The notes under the pieces are model-generated. The model ran no database searches, was not told the origin of the DNA, and was given only the letters and a program-made list of their open reading frames with translations. Shown piece after piece: positions 23,260-35,800 of a stretch of DNA of 64,000 nucleotides. The position numbers were made by a program, and so were the translations under genes. This DNA is from Acanthacorydalis orientalis (lineage: Eukaryota; Arthropoda; Insecta; Megaloptera; Corydalidae): assembly GCA_034766995.1 (NCBI GenBank), contig CM068313.1, forward strand, positions 6,085,461-6,149,460. Reading direction: 5' to 3'. The number at the start of each line of letters is the position of its first letter. Position 1 is the stretch's first letter.

Positions 23260-23443
23260 GAAGTTGTATTGCTTCTCATCAAGGTCACTGTTTGAATATT
23301 TTTTAGGACCAGTTTCATCTTCTGAAATCTTCAGGTAGATCTGTTCTGAAGATTGAGTACAAACTACTTGAAGGGGCCGGAAGATAAAACCGGTTTTAGA
23401 AAATACTCGAAAAGCGACCTCAAGGGGAAGTAACAGTACTTCA
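23260..23443. repeat. R3 head-to-head palindromic repeat (copy 1)
   Basis: Left arm 23260-23324 and right arm 23379-23443 are diverged inverted copies (roughly two thirds identical by eye). Matching landmarks are AGGTCACTGTTTGAATATTTT against GAGGTCGCTTTTCGAGTATTTT, and CATCTTCTG against TATCTTCCG. The second copy is at 32654-32813. The inner spacer holds further ATCTTCAGG and CTGAAGAT pieces. Confidence 0.6.
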
Positions 23444-23469
23444 AAATATTCAGATACAGATGACAACTA

Positions 23470-23913
23470 TGCAACAAATTACATTCCTTTCTTACACTTA
23501 TTACAAACTTCAATTTAAAAGTCCTATCAAACTGTATAAGAAGAGCTATTTGGATCTTTCTCGCATTAATGTTTTAGGACTGTAGTTAAGTTGCTTTACA
23601 TAGAAAAATTTTGAATACCCCATAAACTACTCTTTTATACTTAAATGTTTAATCATATTTAATTCAATGATCATTTTGATTTATGGTGAAGTTGTTAAAT
23701 GTTTTAAAAGTGTTTTGTTCTCTTATATATAGTAAAATAACCAAATCCGACTTCATATATGATTTCTTGACAAATAATAAACATTTTAAAAATAAAAGAT
23801 TTTATTTAATTACATAAAATAAATAAATATTACATTTATATCATACGGTTACATTTATGAATATTCGATCCAAGCATAAACATTTAAATTTTTTAATAGT
23901 ATTCAATCTTTCT

Positions 23914-23947
<34 letters not shown>

Positions 23948-24691
23948 GTGATGTATATTTTAAAATAAAACTAGTCTCAGAAAACATCATATATCTGAAC
24001 AGAAATAAATGAAATTAAAATGACGTCTTAATATATTTTTAGTCAATTTTACTTAACACAGACATATTTATACTTAATTCATATTTCATGTAAATATCAA
24101 CAACTATTTACCTGTGAATATTGAATGCACTGTGAGTTTCCAGGAAATCAGGCAAAAATCACCAATTAATGTTCTATTTCACAATGATTATATTTGTTGA
24201 AACTAATTTTGCATTCATAGAAAAAAAATGTGTGTATATATATATATATATGTGTGTGTGTGCAAATACGTAATTCTAAATGATTACATTTTGCAACCTA
24301 ATGCATACATTGTGAAATATAAATAAGCAATTAAAAATCATGTGTAGTTAATTTTTTTTCTTTTCATTTTTAAAATAACTTCTCTATGTACTAATATGCA
24401 ATTATCACTTCTATCATCAGTAGCATTATTTAAATTTATCAAAAAACTCAATCATTTAGTAATAATTTGTTGCAGTAAACCAGATAATTTACAACTTTTT
24501 TGTTTATTTACGAAATGAATTTTTCGATTATCTATAGATTTTATGAAGTAAGAATATAATAGGATAATAGAATTTGTATAATGAAATGATTATGCAATGA
24601 GAATTATTTTTATGAAAATTATAGTACATTTTAGAGAACGGATTAACAAAATAATTTATTTGTGTAATTTTTCATTTAAATACGTTGCAAA

Positions 24692-24762
<71 letters not shown>

Positions 24763-24844
24763 TAATTCACTTATAGCAATTTAAAAAAATATTTCTGATT
24801 TAAAAAAGAGATAGATAGATGTGGAGTTAATACTACTGGAAAAA
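23470..24844. other. AT-rich non-coding stretch with microsatellites
   Basis: TA tracts lie at 23918-23945, 24236-24262 (passing into TG) and 24697-24758. No gene is seen. Confidence 0.55.
24697..24758. repeat. (TA)n microsatellite
   Basis: About 62 bases of uninterrupted TA. Confidence 0.95.
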
Positions 24845-25159
24845 CTTACAGGGTTTGACTAAGTTATAAACTGATCGTTGATTTGTTTTCTTTAAAAAGT
24901 CAAATCATTCCCGTGACATCAACAGCATTTCTCAACTGGAATGAAAAAAGTATACAATGCCTAATATACTGACTTTCGAACGCCATCGTGTTCAGTACTG
25001 TTTTGTGAGGTTATACCAACTGCTTGGCTAATATATACAGTGTTTTTAAATGTTAAGATTGGCTCTTCAAAATTCTAAAACGATAAGAAAATATTTTAAT
25101 TTAAAACAGAGATTTTGATTGATTCAATTTAAAGACACTGAATTCATTTTTACACCAAA
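24845..25159 (-). mobile_element. Truncated mariner derivative, lineage 2 (copy 3)
   Basis: Bases ~24910-25159 match the 5' half of the copies at 4515-5031 and 8576-9091. They share the GATTGATTCAATTTAAAG block, the TTTTTAAATGTTAAG block, and the transposase start on the minus strand at about 24987 (ATGGCGTTCGAAAG). The outer end reads TTTGGTGTAAAAATGAATTC on the minus strand. The other end cannot be found, so the copy is truncated; its left limit is approximate. Confidence 0.65.
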
Positions 25160-25772
25160 TAAATGAAATTTTGATATAAAGAAAACATTATGCCGAGAAA
25201 ATAGTTTAAAACAAAACTATTTTTTTCTTTTAAAGATTAAATTTTATTTATTTTTCATTATAAAAAATCTTTTTCTTTATGAAATGCAGTATATGTGTAA
25301 AAGTTGAATTTAAAATAATCTCTGCTCTTTAACTTACTAACCTCTGTCAGATATTGATTCTTCTTTTTTGTGCAATTACTATTTATTGTTTACATATCTA
25401 AATAAAATACGTAGAAATATTATTCTGTTTTTAGAAATATTATTTTTGTTGTTATATTATTCAGTGTTTCTAAGTTTTTTTTGTTTTTTTAAATGAAATT
25501 AAAAACAAGAAGAGTATTGTTCTTCTATTTATCAGAAATACACGAAAGAAACAACGAATAACTAATCATAATTAAATTACCATAATAATTTAGAAAATAT
25601 ATAATATGAAAACAGTAATTTTGACTTGGTCTTAATAATAAAATATTAATAACCGTCGATATAACTTCAAAAAAATTTGAACATGTTGCAAAACTAGCGA
25701 TGAAACTTTGTAATAAATGAAAATAATATTGTCTGGCATGGCCTCCAACAAATAGTAATATATACATCCTAC

Positions 25773-25773
25773 C

Positions 25774-25821
<48 letters not shown>
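25773..25821. repeat. (CA)n-(TA)n compound microsatellite
   Basis: CA repeats pass directly into TA repeats. The tract generates the spurious CVCVCV frames of the minus strand. Confidence 0.95.
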
Positions 25822-25823
<2 letters not shown>

Positions 25824-25913
25824 GTACTTATGCATATATAATTTTTATGAGCCCATCTTAGCATTTCAAAATACCTCAATATATAAAACATTATGTTATT
25901 ACTCATTTAAAAC

Positions 25914-25914
<1 letters not shown>

Positions 25915-25945
<31 letters not shown>
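25915..25945. repeat. (TA)n microsatellite
   Basis: Pure TA run. Confidence 0.95.
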
Positions 25946-25948
<3 letters not shown>

Positions 25949-27019
25949 TTACATTAATATGTATATGCATATGTAATAAATTTTTATCTATTAAAATAAT
26001 TATATTCATAACTACATATTTTCATGAAATTCAAATGCAATTTTTTGTAGAACGATAAAAATACGGTATTTTCTAAAACAGGTTTTCGCTACATTTGAAT
26101 ATTTGAAGGCATTTTAATTTGCAACGTATGTACGTGAGTAATATATCGTATGTGTTTTTAGAACGCTGTCTGTCTATCTAACACTGTCTAATGACTATAC
26201 TTTCAATCGTTTTGATTTGCAATGAAATATATGTTCCATATTTGTACTTGATCAATGATTCATTTGCTATCGAGTGCATTCAAAATATTATCAATTAATG
26301 TTTCGAAAAGTAAAATACTGTTCATATATAAAATTATCTTAATATATTCTTATTAGTATATCAGATAAATTCAGTTTTCATTTAAAAATTTTAAATGTAT
26401 TTGTATATAATTAATATTCAATAAACTAAGATATTGTTTTCGATGAATATTTTTATACAAGTTTCATAATTTATCTCTCGAGTAATTAAAGATAGTATAA
26501 ATAATATTAGACATGTTGATAAATTTAGTTTATTTTCTTGTATTTGTTTAAATAAAAATAACTGTAATATATAGTAATAAAACTTTAAATTTTTATTTAA
26601 CATATCTTTCTATAAATACAGTATATACTGTTTTATTCTTTAAAAAATCTATATAACTTATATATTCTACACTTAAAATGATTAAGATGCATGAAATTCT
26701 AAATAAAGATATAAGAGAATCTTATTTTTTTCATATGCTTTTCTTTCTCTGTCTGGATCTTTGAAAGCTATAAAAAAATAGTAACTAGAGAATAACAAAT
26801 CTACAATATAGAATAAATGAGTCAGGGCTTCGTATTTTAAATTCTAAGTTCTGTAAGTAACGTTTTTTTACAGTACTTGTGAGAAAAGTTGTAAATTACT
26901 ACACAAATTTCTGTAGAATATTCAAAAAATATTATTAATAATTTATGTTTTTTCAATTAATTATTATCTATACACTAATGTATAAAAAGTAAGTTTGTGT
27001 GTGTTTGCATGTCTGTTTA
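25946..27019. other. AT-rich non-coding stretch
   Basis: No gene is seen. The last ~50 bases (GTTTGTGTGTGTTTGCATGT) look repeat-derived and form the insertion site of the next mariner. Confidence 0.5.
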
Positions 27020-27619
27020 TTAGATTGGTAGGAAAATAATTGCGGTTTTTGTTTTCTGAATTCTAACCTTATTTTTTTGAATGAAAATGTCATTTTGTTG
27101 TGTTGATGTTGATATTATTTTAAAGTGCATTTCTCGGTCAGTATTTTGGTCACATCAACTTTGGTTTTATTATTAATTTTGCTTCAAATTGTGCTATTGA
27201 ATTGGGGATGGAAAAGAAGTGAATAAGAACGATTTTTGTATGAGTTCAAAACAGGTGGTAAAGCAGCAGACACTGCTCGTAAACTAAACGATGCTTTTGG
27301 TGTGGGTACTGTAACGTACGTGGAACGTACGGTGCAGTGGTAGTTCCAAATATTCCGTGCTGGGGAGAGAACTTTCGTGAAGTGGACAAGAGTCTTTAAG
27401 ATGAAGAAGGTCGGGGACGTTCTTCTTCAATTCATAACGACCAACTGAAGGCGTTAGTTGAATTAAATCCACGTACAACAATTCGAGAACTTGCTTAAAT
27501 GTTAGGTATTAGTCATCCAAAAATTCTGGACCACTTAAAATAGCTAGGAAAATCAAAAAAGCTTGACAAATTGATGCCACACGAACTGATAAACCGCAAT
27601 TATTTTTCTATCAACCTAA
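27020..27619 (+). mobile_element. Internally deleted mariner, lineage 1 (copy C)
   Basis: It is 600 bp with TA on both sides. Left end TTAGATTGGTAGGAAAATAA; right end, inverted, TTAGGTTGATAGAAAAATAA. The transposase starts at ATG 27207 but hits a stop after a few codons. Decayed remains include FVYEFKTGGKAA, TARKLNDAFGVGTV, ERTVQW followed by a stop, and FRAGE. Unlike copies A, B and D it keeps a KSLTN-type stretch followed by a CHTNE/PHEL-like block before the 3' end. Its internal deletion is therefore independent. Confidence 0.85.
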
Positions 27620-28114
27620 TATTTATTTTCAACGATTTACAAAACTGAAATTAACAGTTTTTAAAGAAATACTTCAAAACAGCTATATAAAAATTCATGA
27701 TACTAAAAATGTAAAAGCAAAGAATATAAAACAATGTATAAATGAGAAAATGAAAATAAATATTTTCTAGTTTAGCCTTTGCATGTATTCTTTATTTCTT
27801 GATTACTTAAGTGTTGTAGAAAAAAATATCACCAGAAAAACGTATAAAAAGAACTTCAAGAATTTATAAAATTTCAAAACACTGTCTCAAATTAATTTCA
27901 ATTTCTTTTGATAAAAATCGGTACCTGGAAAATTTTAATATCACAAATTAGAATTCTGATAATTATTTCTTAAAATTCAAATTGATGGTTTCAGTGTTAC
28001 TTCAATTTCAACAGATTTTTTTATTTGAGTCAGATTTTATTACTTAATCGCTTTAACTCGGTGATTGTTAATTTGATGGCATAAGAACTCTGAATAAAAG
28101 AATGATATATTTTA

Positions 28115-28245
28115 ACAAATCAATTATTTCTTCACTCTTAATACTACAAAAAAGAACTCTGATCAAAATGATTCAATAAATCGTTGCACATTTCGGTATT
28201 AATGCCATTATCTTCACACCGTCAAGGTATAGAAAAATCAGCTTT
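28115..28245 (-). repeat. R1 dispersed repeat copy
   Basis: Minus-strand order: TTTTTCTATACCTTGA, GAAGATAATGGCATTAAT, CCGAAATGTGCAAC, TTATTGAATCATTTTGATCAG. The hairpin is decayed but the flanking blocks match other copies. Confidence 0.5.
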
Positions 28246-28730
28246 TTTGGTTTGTGAAATGAAATAAAAATTCATTTATGAGAATTAAATTGGCCAGTGT
28301 CAGAACTCTGTTGTAATAGTGATATATTTTCACAAATATATTTCCAGTCGTAAAAAAATCTGTAGTATTTTTAAAAAAGCTTACATTGCTTTTTTGTGTA
28401 AGGATTTAAAATTAATAAAAAATCAAAGAATAGTCATTTACAAAAATTCTACAAAATTAACATACAACTTTTGAGAGTATCTAATGGTTTTCTTCGACTG
28501 ATTTTTTTCTCTAAGAGTGTAAAAGTATTGAATTTTTTTTCATAGAGAATATTGCATACTTGTATTTATAACATACACAGAAATGTATTGAAATTTTCCG
28601 AAATAAAAATTTAGAAAATTAGAAATGAAACATATGCAGTTTTAAAACAAGCAGAGTTGACTTTAAATCAAGTTATTTCTTTTATTTTTTTAATTAATTT
28701 AGAACTACATTCAATATGCAATAAAAATAA

Positions 28731-28736
<6 letters not shown>

Positions 28737-28778
<42 letters not shown>

Positions 28779-28800
28779 GGGTGTGTATGCATGTATGTAA
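28737..28800. repeat. (TA)n-(TG)n compound microsatellite
   Basis: TA run then GTATGTGGGTGTGTATGCATGTATG. Confidence 0.9.
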
Positions 28801-28839
28801 GAGAGTATGAGTGTTCGTATAAAACATAAAATGACGTCA

Positions 28840-29340
28840 TTTAAGTTAAGGGTTGAAATTAACTAACACAACGGTACATAGTAGTTAAACGTACGTAGTT
28901 ATAAATGATTACCTAAATTTATATCTATCCAAAAGTTCCTGCACTTGTTACCGTTTTTCTGCCGTCAAAACCTTTTTTCGGACACCGTCATTATCTCAAT
29001 GTGACACCTGTTATACTCTATCTTCATTCTCATACTCGTCTACTAGTTTCTACTGTATATGTGTTTTCTCTGAACAGTTTCACTGTGAAATTTCTACGAA
29101 ACTAATGCGGATCTATCTAACGAATGGTACTTCTACAACGTATTCCCATTCTCTTACATCATTCGGTTTTATTAAACCGTATGTAAAATATTTAGATTGG
29201 AGTCCGGACTACAATATAGTTCATTCACTACTACTTTCTTAATTGCTCTGCTGTAGAACGAACGATGGTCACATTTGTATCAAGTGATTCGTACGAAGAA
29301 AAAAATAATGAGTGTACTTGTGACTACTCATGTATTTGTC
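28840..29340. other. GC-elevated unique stretch
   Basis: Five hundred bases with richer composition (ACCGTTTTTCTGCCGTC, GGAGTCCGGACTAC, ATGCGGATC) and a hairpin CGGTTTTATTAAACCG around 29166. It contains no long frame, repeat match or clear splice site. It may be regulatory. Confidence 0.3.
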
Positions 29341-29375
29341 TGTGAAATGTAATGAAGATGGAATTACTTAGCTAA

Positions 29376-29380
<5 letters not shown>

Positions 29381-29420
<40 letters not shown>
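29381..29420. repeat. (TA)n microsatellite
   Basis: Pure TA run after a short TATGTG lead. Confidence 0.95.
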
Positions 29421-29764
29421 CTAATTAAAAGATTAATCTAATAATTACTATTAGAATTAATTAATACAACGACTGAAGGTTATTTTCACAAGTTTATACC
29501 TGTAATAACATTTCTATTTGTATAAAGAATCTAATTGTATGTTTTTCTAAAATATCTGCTAGTAAATAAATGAATTAAAGGAGAAAATTATTATGAATTT
29601 TAAGATTCAGAATAAAAATGACGACATTATTCTAACAACTATTCTGTTAGTCGCATTATTTTTTCGATGTAATTTGTGCCATATCACTTTGTATAAGATT
29701 TGGTATTCTCTTAACCACAAATATTAACAATAGTTATAAATTTCTATTCTTAGAAGTTTTTTTG

Positions 29765-29965
29765 TTTCTTAGTGCTATGGGGATGATGAAATCGTCATCA
29801 AAATACATTTAAATAGTAACTAAAAATTGCTAGTAATCATTAATTGAATATTTTTGGTTCGAAAAATTGTTTACGATTTGTGGGGTGAAAAAAATTAATT
29901 TGTGAAAGTGAATTTAGCCACAGTGTCAGAACTGTATTGGTACAGTTTTCTAACAGAACAGTTAC
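29765..29965 (+). repeat. R1 dispersed repeat, long copy
   Basis: It shows GATGATGAAATCGTCATC (a stem with changed but still pairing bases relative to other copies), CAAAATACATTTAAATAG, CATTAATTGAATATTTTTGG, TTTGTGGGGTGAAAAA, AATTTGTGAAAGTGAATTTA and a CACAGTGTCAGAACTGT end. This is the longest copy and helps define the right border. Confidence 0.6.
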
Positions 29966-30210
29966 ACAGCAATTTCGAACTGTCTACAAAAGAGAAGTCA
30001 CATTTCACAGTCACAACTCACTTACGGGGAGGTAAATAATTATATTAAAATAAAATAAGTTCATTTATAGTTTTCTTTAATTCTTAAAAAAAATGGCATA
30101 AAATATATTACAATAAACAGGAAATTGACTCAGAGACCTTTCAAATTCAGCAGATTTATATTTATTAGAGTAAGATGTTTTTCTTTGAGATAGCAAGTGT
30201 AGAGATAGAT

Positions 30211-30258
30211 ATTATAAGAATTTAGAGATTATAAGAATTTAGAGATTATAAGAATTTC
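30211..30258 (+). repeat. 17-bp tandem repeat, about three units
   Basis: The unit ATTATAAGAATTTAGAG is repeated head to tail with no mismatch in the central units. No function is suggested. Confidence 0.85.
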
Positions 30259-30259
30259 T

Positions 30260-32479
30260 ACCTTTTCTTGATTTTCATTTATTATTATTTACATTGATAC
30301 CCCAAAATCAATCAACAAGTGAAACATTTAGTTGGAATCTAACTTAAAATAAAATAATTTAATCTAACTTTAAATTTTACAAACAAACATTCTATTCTAT
30401 AAATGACATTAGTTACAGCATTCGACTAAGGAAATGACAAATTTCTGTTTAACAAGTGACACGACTAAGAGAATAAAGTTGTAAATAACTATCACATTTG
30501 GTTGTTTATCAATAAATGACAATTTGAAATTGAATTATAAAATAGATCACATTGTCTAAATTACTTTTTCATTCCCTTACAAACTACTGTAGAAATTAAT
30601 GAGATCAAAAATGTTCATTTGGATACTGGATTATGTGTATTTGGATATCGATATTAGGTTCTTCAAAATATCCAGATAAAAAAATCTGATCACTTGCTAT
30701 TAAAAAAGGTATAGAATTAAATATAATGGAATCTTAAAGATAAATAATTCATTGTTTAATCTTTTCTGAATTCTTTTCCTGTGTACCTGTTGTTTATTGT
30801 TTTATATTAATCCTGTAAGTCAAGTACAGAATTAATTTTCTCTAGTGTAGGTTTCAACATTCAACATCTGTAAATAGATTAATCTGAAAAAGATTTTCCT
30901 GAATTTAATGGAAGTTAAAACCAAAAAATCAAAGAAAGAAACTCGCATGTGACCTAGAGATTTTGCATAAAACGTTTTAATGTCTTAAATTAAGTAACAA
31001 TAATCGTTTACCTTGTTGTTAATAAACTATTCTTTTTTATAATTGTTTTGACCAGTTTATATACAAATGATATAAAATATTCAAATCTACTCTACTCTCA
31101 TTACTTCTTTAAAAGACCGGAAGCTTCTAAAAAATTAATCTGGAAGCTATGTTCTAATAATATTAAAATGAAAATTACTTTTAATAAAAAAACATGAATA
31201 AAACAATGATAAAATAGTAAAATTCAAAATATGTTTCAGAAATTTCTAAAGAGATAAATATTTATTAACAAAATATAAAATAATAAAACTAACAATTTTA
31301 TTCCTAAATTTAAATAATCTTTATTTAAAAAAATGTATATATCTTGATTATTTATTACAAATTTAATGTGAACTGACCAACCCTTCATAGTTTCGTTAGA
31401 TGCAAATGAATTTTTAACTACTTTAAATATTTTTTACGGTTGAAAAAATATGAATATAAATCACAGTCGTATATTTTAAGCATATCTTAAATTAAAATTA
31501 CTAATTTTTAACATAAACATTTTAGATTTATTAAATCATTTTTATTTTTAATGGTAAAAAAAATCATAAATATTTTTTAATAAATTTTCAAAATATTATC
31601 TTTTGAAACGTTAAATGTCATCTAAAATAAGTACTATTTTTTAAAGAAAGTAATAAGAAATTCGACACGTTCCACATTTCTCAAATAATATTTTATTAGT
31701 AATCTGTGTGTAACAATCAAACTGTTTCATTATTATTTATATTTCTGTTTAAATTAATTCCAGACGAATTAAAATATAAACTTGAATATTTTATTTAATA
31801 ATTTACTAACGGCAATTAAATTTCTTTTAATTTATTTGCTACTATTAAATATGTAAAATAAATAATATACTTGTATTACAACTAATAATTTACTATGAAT
31901 TATAAATCATGTGCTGTCAAGGGAATTATTTTTTTAAAAAATAATTTTGCATTCTAATCAAATCTTTAAATTAAACAATCGATTACTACAAATAAATTAG
32001 TAGAATTTCAAACTTTTTTATTAAATTTTAGATAAAAAATTAATTATATGTAAATGTTTATTTGATTTTTTTTAAAAAAATATTTTAATTATTAACAATT
32101 AATTTCATTTAGATCTTAGAAATGATATTTAATGTGAAAAGAATATTTACTTATCTAAATTTAATATTTTTGTCTTGAAATATTTTTTTTCTTTTACAAA
32201 GGAACCATTTTCTCATCGCACAGATATCAATAATTACGCTAATCAAAAACATACAATAAATTCTTTTTGACTATTTCTTAATTGCTGATATTTCGCATCC
32301 TGATAAAAAAAGAATTAATTCTGTATAACAAATATAAATTCTCTTTAACCAAAAATGTTGTTATAATAATTTTTTATATTAATTTCTCAACAAAACAATT
32401 ATTTTTGATATTTTTTATTTTTTACTTAGATGAAAGTCTTATAAATTAATTGTTTATTCATCTCATATGGTAAATTTTT
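30260..32479. other. AT-rich non-coding stretch
   Basis: I see no gene, microsatellite or clear repeat copy here. Confidence 0.5.
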
Positions 32480-32600
32480 TTAATTAAAATTATTTGACAA
32501 TTTATAATTGAACATTTTTAATTGTTGCTTGAGCACATTTTAACACCAATGCCATCATCATCAGAGATGTGCTAATGGTACAGAAAAATATTTTTTATAT
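32480..32600 (-). repeat. R1 dispersed repeat copy
   Basis: Minus strand: TTTTTCTGTACCATTAGCAC, CTGATGATGATGGCATTGG, AAAATGTGCTCAAGCAACAA, AATGTTCAATTATAAATTG. The start holds a literal CTGATGA. Confidence 0.5.
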
Positions 32601-32653
32601 AAAGAAATTAGTTTAATTTTTGTAACTTATTCCGTTTTTGTGTACCTGAATCA

Positions 32654-32813
32654 GAAGTTATATTTCTTACACTTGATGTCACGATTATTTATTTTTGTTT
32701 CTCCGGTTTTGTCGTTCGACATCTTCGGTATCTACAAGATGTCGAAAGACGAAAACGGTAAAGGAGAAACAATAAAAAAGAGTAATGATCTCAAGGACAA
32801 GAAATGTAACTTC
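32654..32813. repeat. R3 head-to-head palindromic repeat (copy 2)
   Basis: Left arm 32654-32725 and right arm 32736-32813 are inverted copies around a 10-base spacer. Matches include GAAGTTATATTTCTT against GAAGTTACATTTCTT (minus strand of the right arm), TTGTTTCTCC in both, and CGACATCTT in both. The inner part contains nested perfect hairpins TGTCGAACGACA (minus strand, left arm) and GTCGAAAGAC (plus strand, right arm). The palindrome produces a 66-codon frame at 32640-32840 that I regard as fortuitous. Confidence 0.8.
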
Positions 32814-32829
32814 AAATTAGTTTATCTTA

Positions 32830-33657
32830 ATTTTTTTTAATTAATAACATATTTTAATTCTAAGAATTATAACGAATAGATATATAAAAAGGACAATACT
32901 TCATTGCTTAATTAATATTAAAGACGTTAGAGCGATATTTTTTAATATAATTTTCTAGGAAGTATTAAACAAACATTAACCATTTATAAACTGAATAAGA
33001 AAATAGTTAAAGTAATAGAAAAATATAAATTGTGTATAGAAACTTGATAATTATAGACTGAGCATTACATTGATAATTACAGACGAAGCATCAATAACTC
33101 TTTAAAAGAAATATTAATGATTAATATCTATTTTAAAGAGAACAAGTGACATAGAACAACTAGAAGGAAAATTTAATTAGATGAAAGGACCTACTAAGAA
33201 TAAGTCTAAGTCTATGAAATAGAAAACAAAAATATACATATTTTTATTTGACAAAAGAATATTTTTATAAACGATTTATGGTTATATTTTCCAAACATGT
33301 TAAAAATATTTAAAACAAATTAAATGTATAATTTATTTATATAAAAGAATTTTTTATTTTTTAAAAGAAAGAATGAATAGAAAACCCTTGTTCTTTAGTG
33401 AGATCCTTGTTACTAGAATTGTTATCTAAAATATCTGTATTTACAAGTTATTATTCTCATTTTGGGTCATTAATCTATCAATTTTTAAAGAATGATAGGT
33501 TGTGTTGTTGAAAATCTTGAATTAATAATTAAATAAAATATTAGATTTATTTAAGAAATCATGATTATTAAAATAAGTTTAAATGTTTTATATTTTTTAA
33601 AAAATATTTATAAATTTTCAATTAGTTGAATAGCATTAGATAATAATTTTATTTGTC

Positions 33658-33659
<2 letters not shown>
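32830..33659. other. AT-rich non-coding stretch
   Basis: Nothing recognisable. Confidence 0.5.
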
Positions 33660-33704
<45 letters not shown>

Positions 33705-33709
33705 TATGT
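33660..33709. repeat. (TA)n microsatellite with TG interruptions
   Basis: TA run with one internal TATGTATA and a terminal TATG. Confidence 0.95.
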
Positions 33710-34560
33710 TTATTAATATTATTAACAAACAACAACAAATAATCTAAGAAAGTTGATTGATTACAAAGAGACCTAAGTTTGAACAGAAAGACCGTTTTCG
33801 AAATATTAGTCAGTGTATGAAAACGAGAAGCTGTTGACAGAACTGATCCATCGAGAGAATTGGCAGGGGTTGATTGATTGATGATGATATATAAATACGT
33901 GTATATTTGTATGTGTATGTACATTAAACACATTTACACACGTGCATGAATGTAAAGGTGTTTTATTTGGCCTGTAATTCAATCATACATTTTGTAGAAT
34001 ATTATTTCGATGCAACAAAAATCGAATTAATTAGTATTTACTCGAATGTGTGTAGGTTTTTGAAGATTATATATAGATATAAATTTACATTTTTTTTTCA
34101 ATGGATGATGTAGAGGTTCGGTGTTTAATTTATATCGAGGTCGGATATAAATAAAATCGGACAATTTTGTTCGTATTTTATTTTTGTAAAATTGGATAAG
34201 TGCGGTTTTGAAAATAGGAATGTAAATATAAGGACTGTGTATTTTTATAGACTATTCTTAATGGATGACAAAAATTTAAAAATATACAATTCAATTATCA
34301 AGAGATCAAATAAGTTATTGAATTTATAAAAAGGGATCATTTTCCTCTTTTCTCCATTTTGGATTTTATCAGATTGTAAATAAATATAATAATTCATTAA
34401 TAGTTTAAATTATGTTGTAACAGTTTCATAAATGAATAAAAAGCGTCTAATTTTAATTCAAATTTTATATTTTTTATAAAAGTTTGTGTCTTATTTTACA
34501 CAAGCTTGTAAATAAACATTGAACTATCGTATAAACTTACAAGAGAGTTACTTTCATTTC
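33710..34560. other. Unique stretch, partly less AT-rich
   Basis: Bases 33760-33960 are less AT-rich (CGTTTTCGAAATATTAG, GAATTGGCAGGGGTTG). A 94-codon minus-strand frame runs through them but its ends are microsatellite-derived, and no domain is recognised. Confidence 0.4.
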
Positions 34561-34578
34561 ATTTTTAATATTTATAAA

Positions 34579-34613
<35 letters not shown>

Positions 34614-35639
34614 GATAATTCAATTTAAGCTTCCGTATAAAAATATTAAGAAATTCCCAAAAATAACATATATTTTTTGGATTTTTATGATTTTTTAATA
34701 CTTTCATATGGGAACCTAAATTGTATCACTCTATATAAGAAAAAGTCTTTTTCCCAAAGTATAAACATTTTCTTATAATAATTCAACATTTTTATCAAAT
34801 GTTCTATCATTCATTTTTAATTCATTCTATTTATTTAGTTGGCCACATTTCCGTCTACATTTTTATGTCGACTTAGATAAATATTTATTCAGTAAGTTTT
34901 TAGTATTTATAAGATTTATTTAGATATGATTTGTTGTACGTAGATTTAATTTTATTCAATTATTCATCAAATGCACCTCTCTAATTTTAAGAAATTTGTG
35001 TTATTTATTATGAAAGTTTTATTTAATGCAGAATATATTTTTTTTAAATGCAGTTATACTTGAAATTAATATAGAGTAATATTTTCTTTAAGTTAAATAA
35101 AATAAATCAAATTTATTACATTTAAAAAAGTATTTTCTAAACTTATATACATTACTTAAAATAAAATTGTAAATAATAAATTATATTTGATTTATTTCAT
35201 ATTAGATTTACATGAATTCTGATCAAATATGGATAATATTTAATTTTTGATTATTTTTTATGCTCATTTGTTATCGATTTCTAAGTACTAAAATGTAGAA
35301 AAATCTGTCAGATATTGAAGATTTTTTGTTAAGAAAAACTGGTGTAATATATGGAGGACCGAAAAACTATGAAACTATATTTTTGTCTATTCAAATCTAT
35401 TTTTTTATTTTCAACCTCTCAACTTTCTCAAACCTTTCTTCACATCATCCAATGATAATTTCCTTGACCTACCTCGCCTTATTTATTTCCTTGTCCAACA
35501 GTTCATAGTTTTCTTTCACATTTTGTTATTTTCCATTTTCAACACATATCTCAGCCATGAGATTTTGAACTCTTCCTCTTTTTACAATGACTATACCTTG
35601 ACAGTATATTTCTATTGGATATTTTTCTGTACTGTGACT

Positions 35640-35800
35640 CTCTGAAAATAATAGAATCGCCATCAAAATGTGTATAAGCAACAATCAAAAAAGCAATTAT
35701 TTATTGAACATTTTTGATCATAAAAAAATGTTTTAAAGTTTTTGGCTTAAAAAAAATCATTTTTGAATGAATATTTCTAGATCTTTATTTATTCTTATTC
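35640..35800 (+). repeat. R1 dispersed repeat copy
   Basis: CTCTGAAAATAATAGAATCGCCATC, then CAAAATGTGTATAAGCAACA, TTATTTATTGAACATTTTTG and a diverged tail. Pairs closely with the minus-strand copy at 10440-10560. Confidence 0.6.

Larger units (their letters stand above)
27620..28840. other. AT-rich non-coding stretch
   Basis: No gene is seen. It contains an R1 copy (28115-28245) and the microsatellite at 28737-28800. Confidence 0.5.

Noticed and set aside
27284..27481. 65-codon minus-strand frame (and 22695-22880 minus)
   Set aside because: They are antisense shadows of decayed mariner transposase on the plus strand.
32640..32840. 66-codon plus-strand frame
   Set aside because: It is produced by the R3 palindrome; the inverted arms explain the sequence better than coding.
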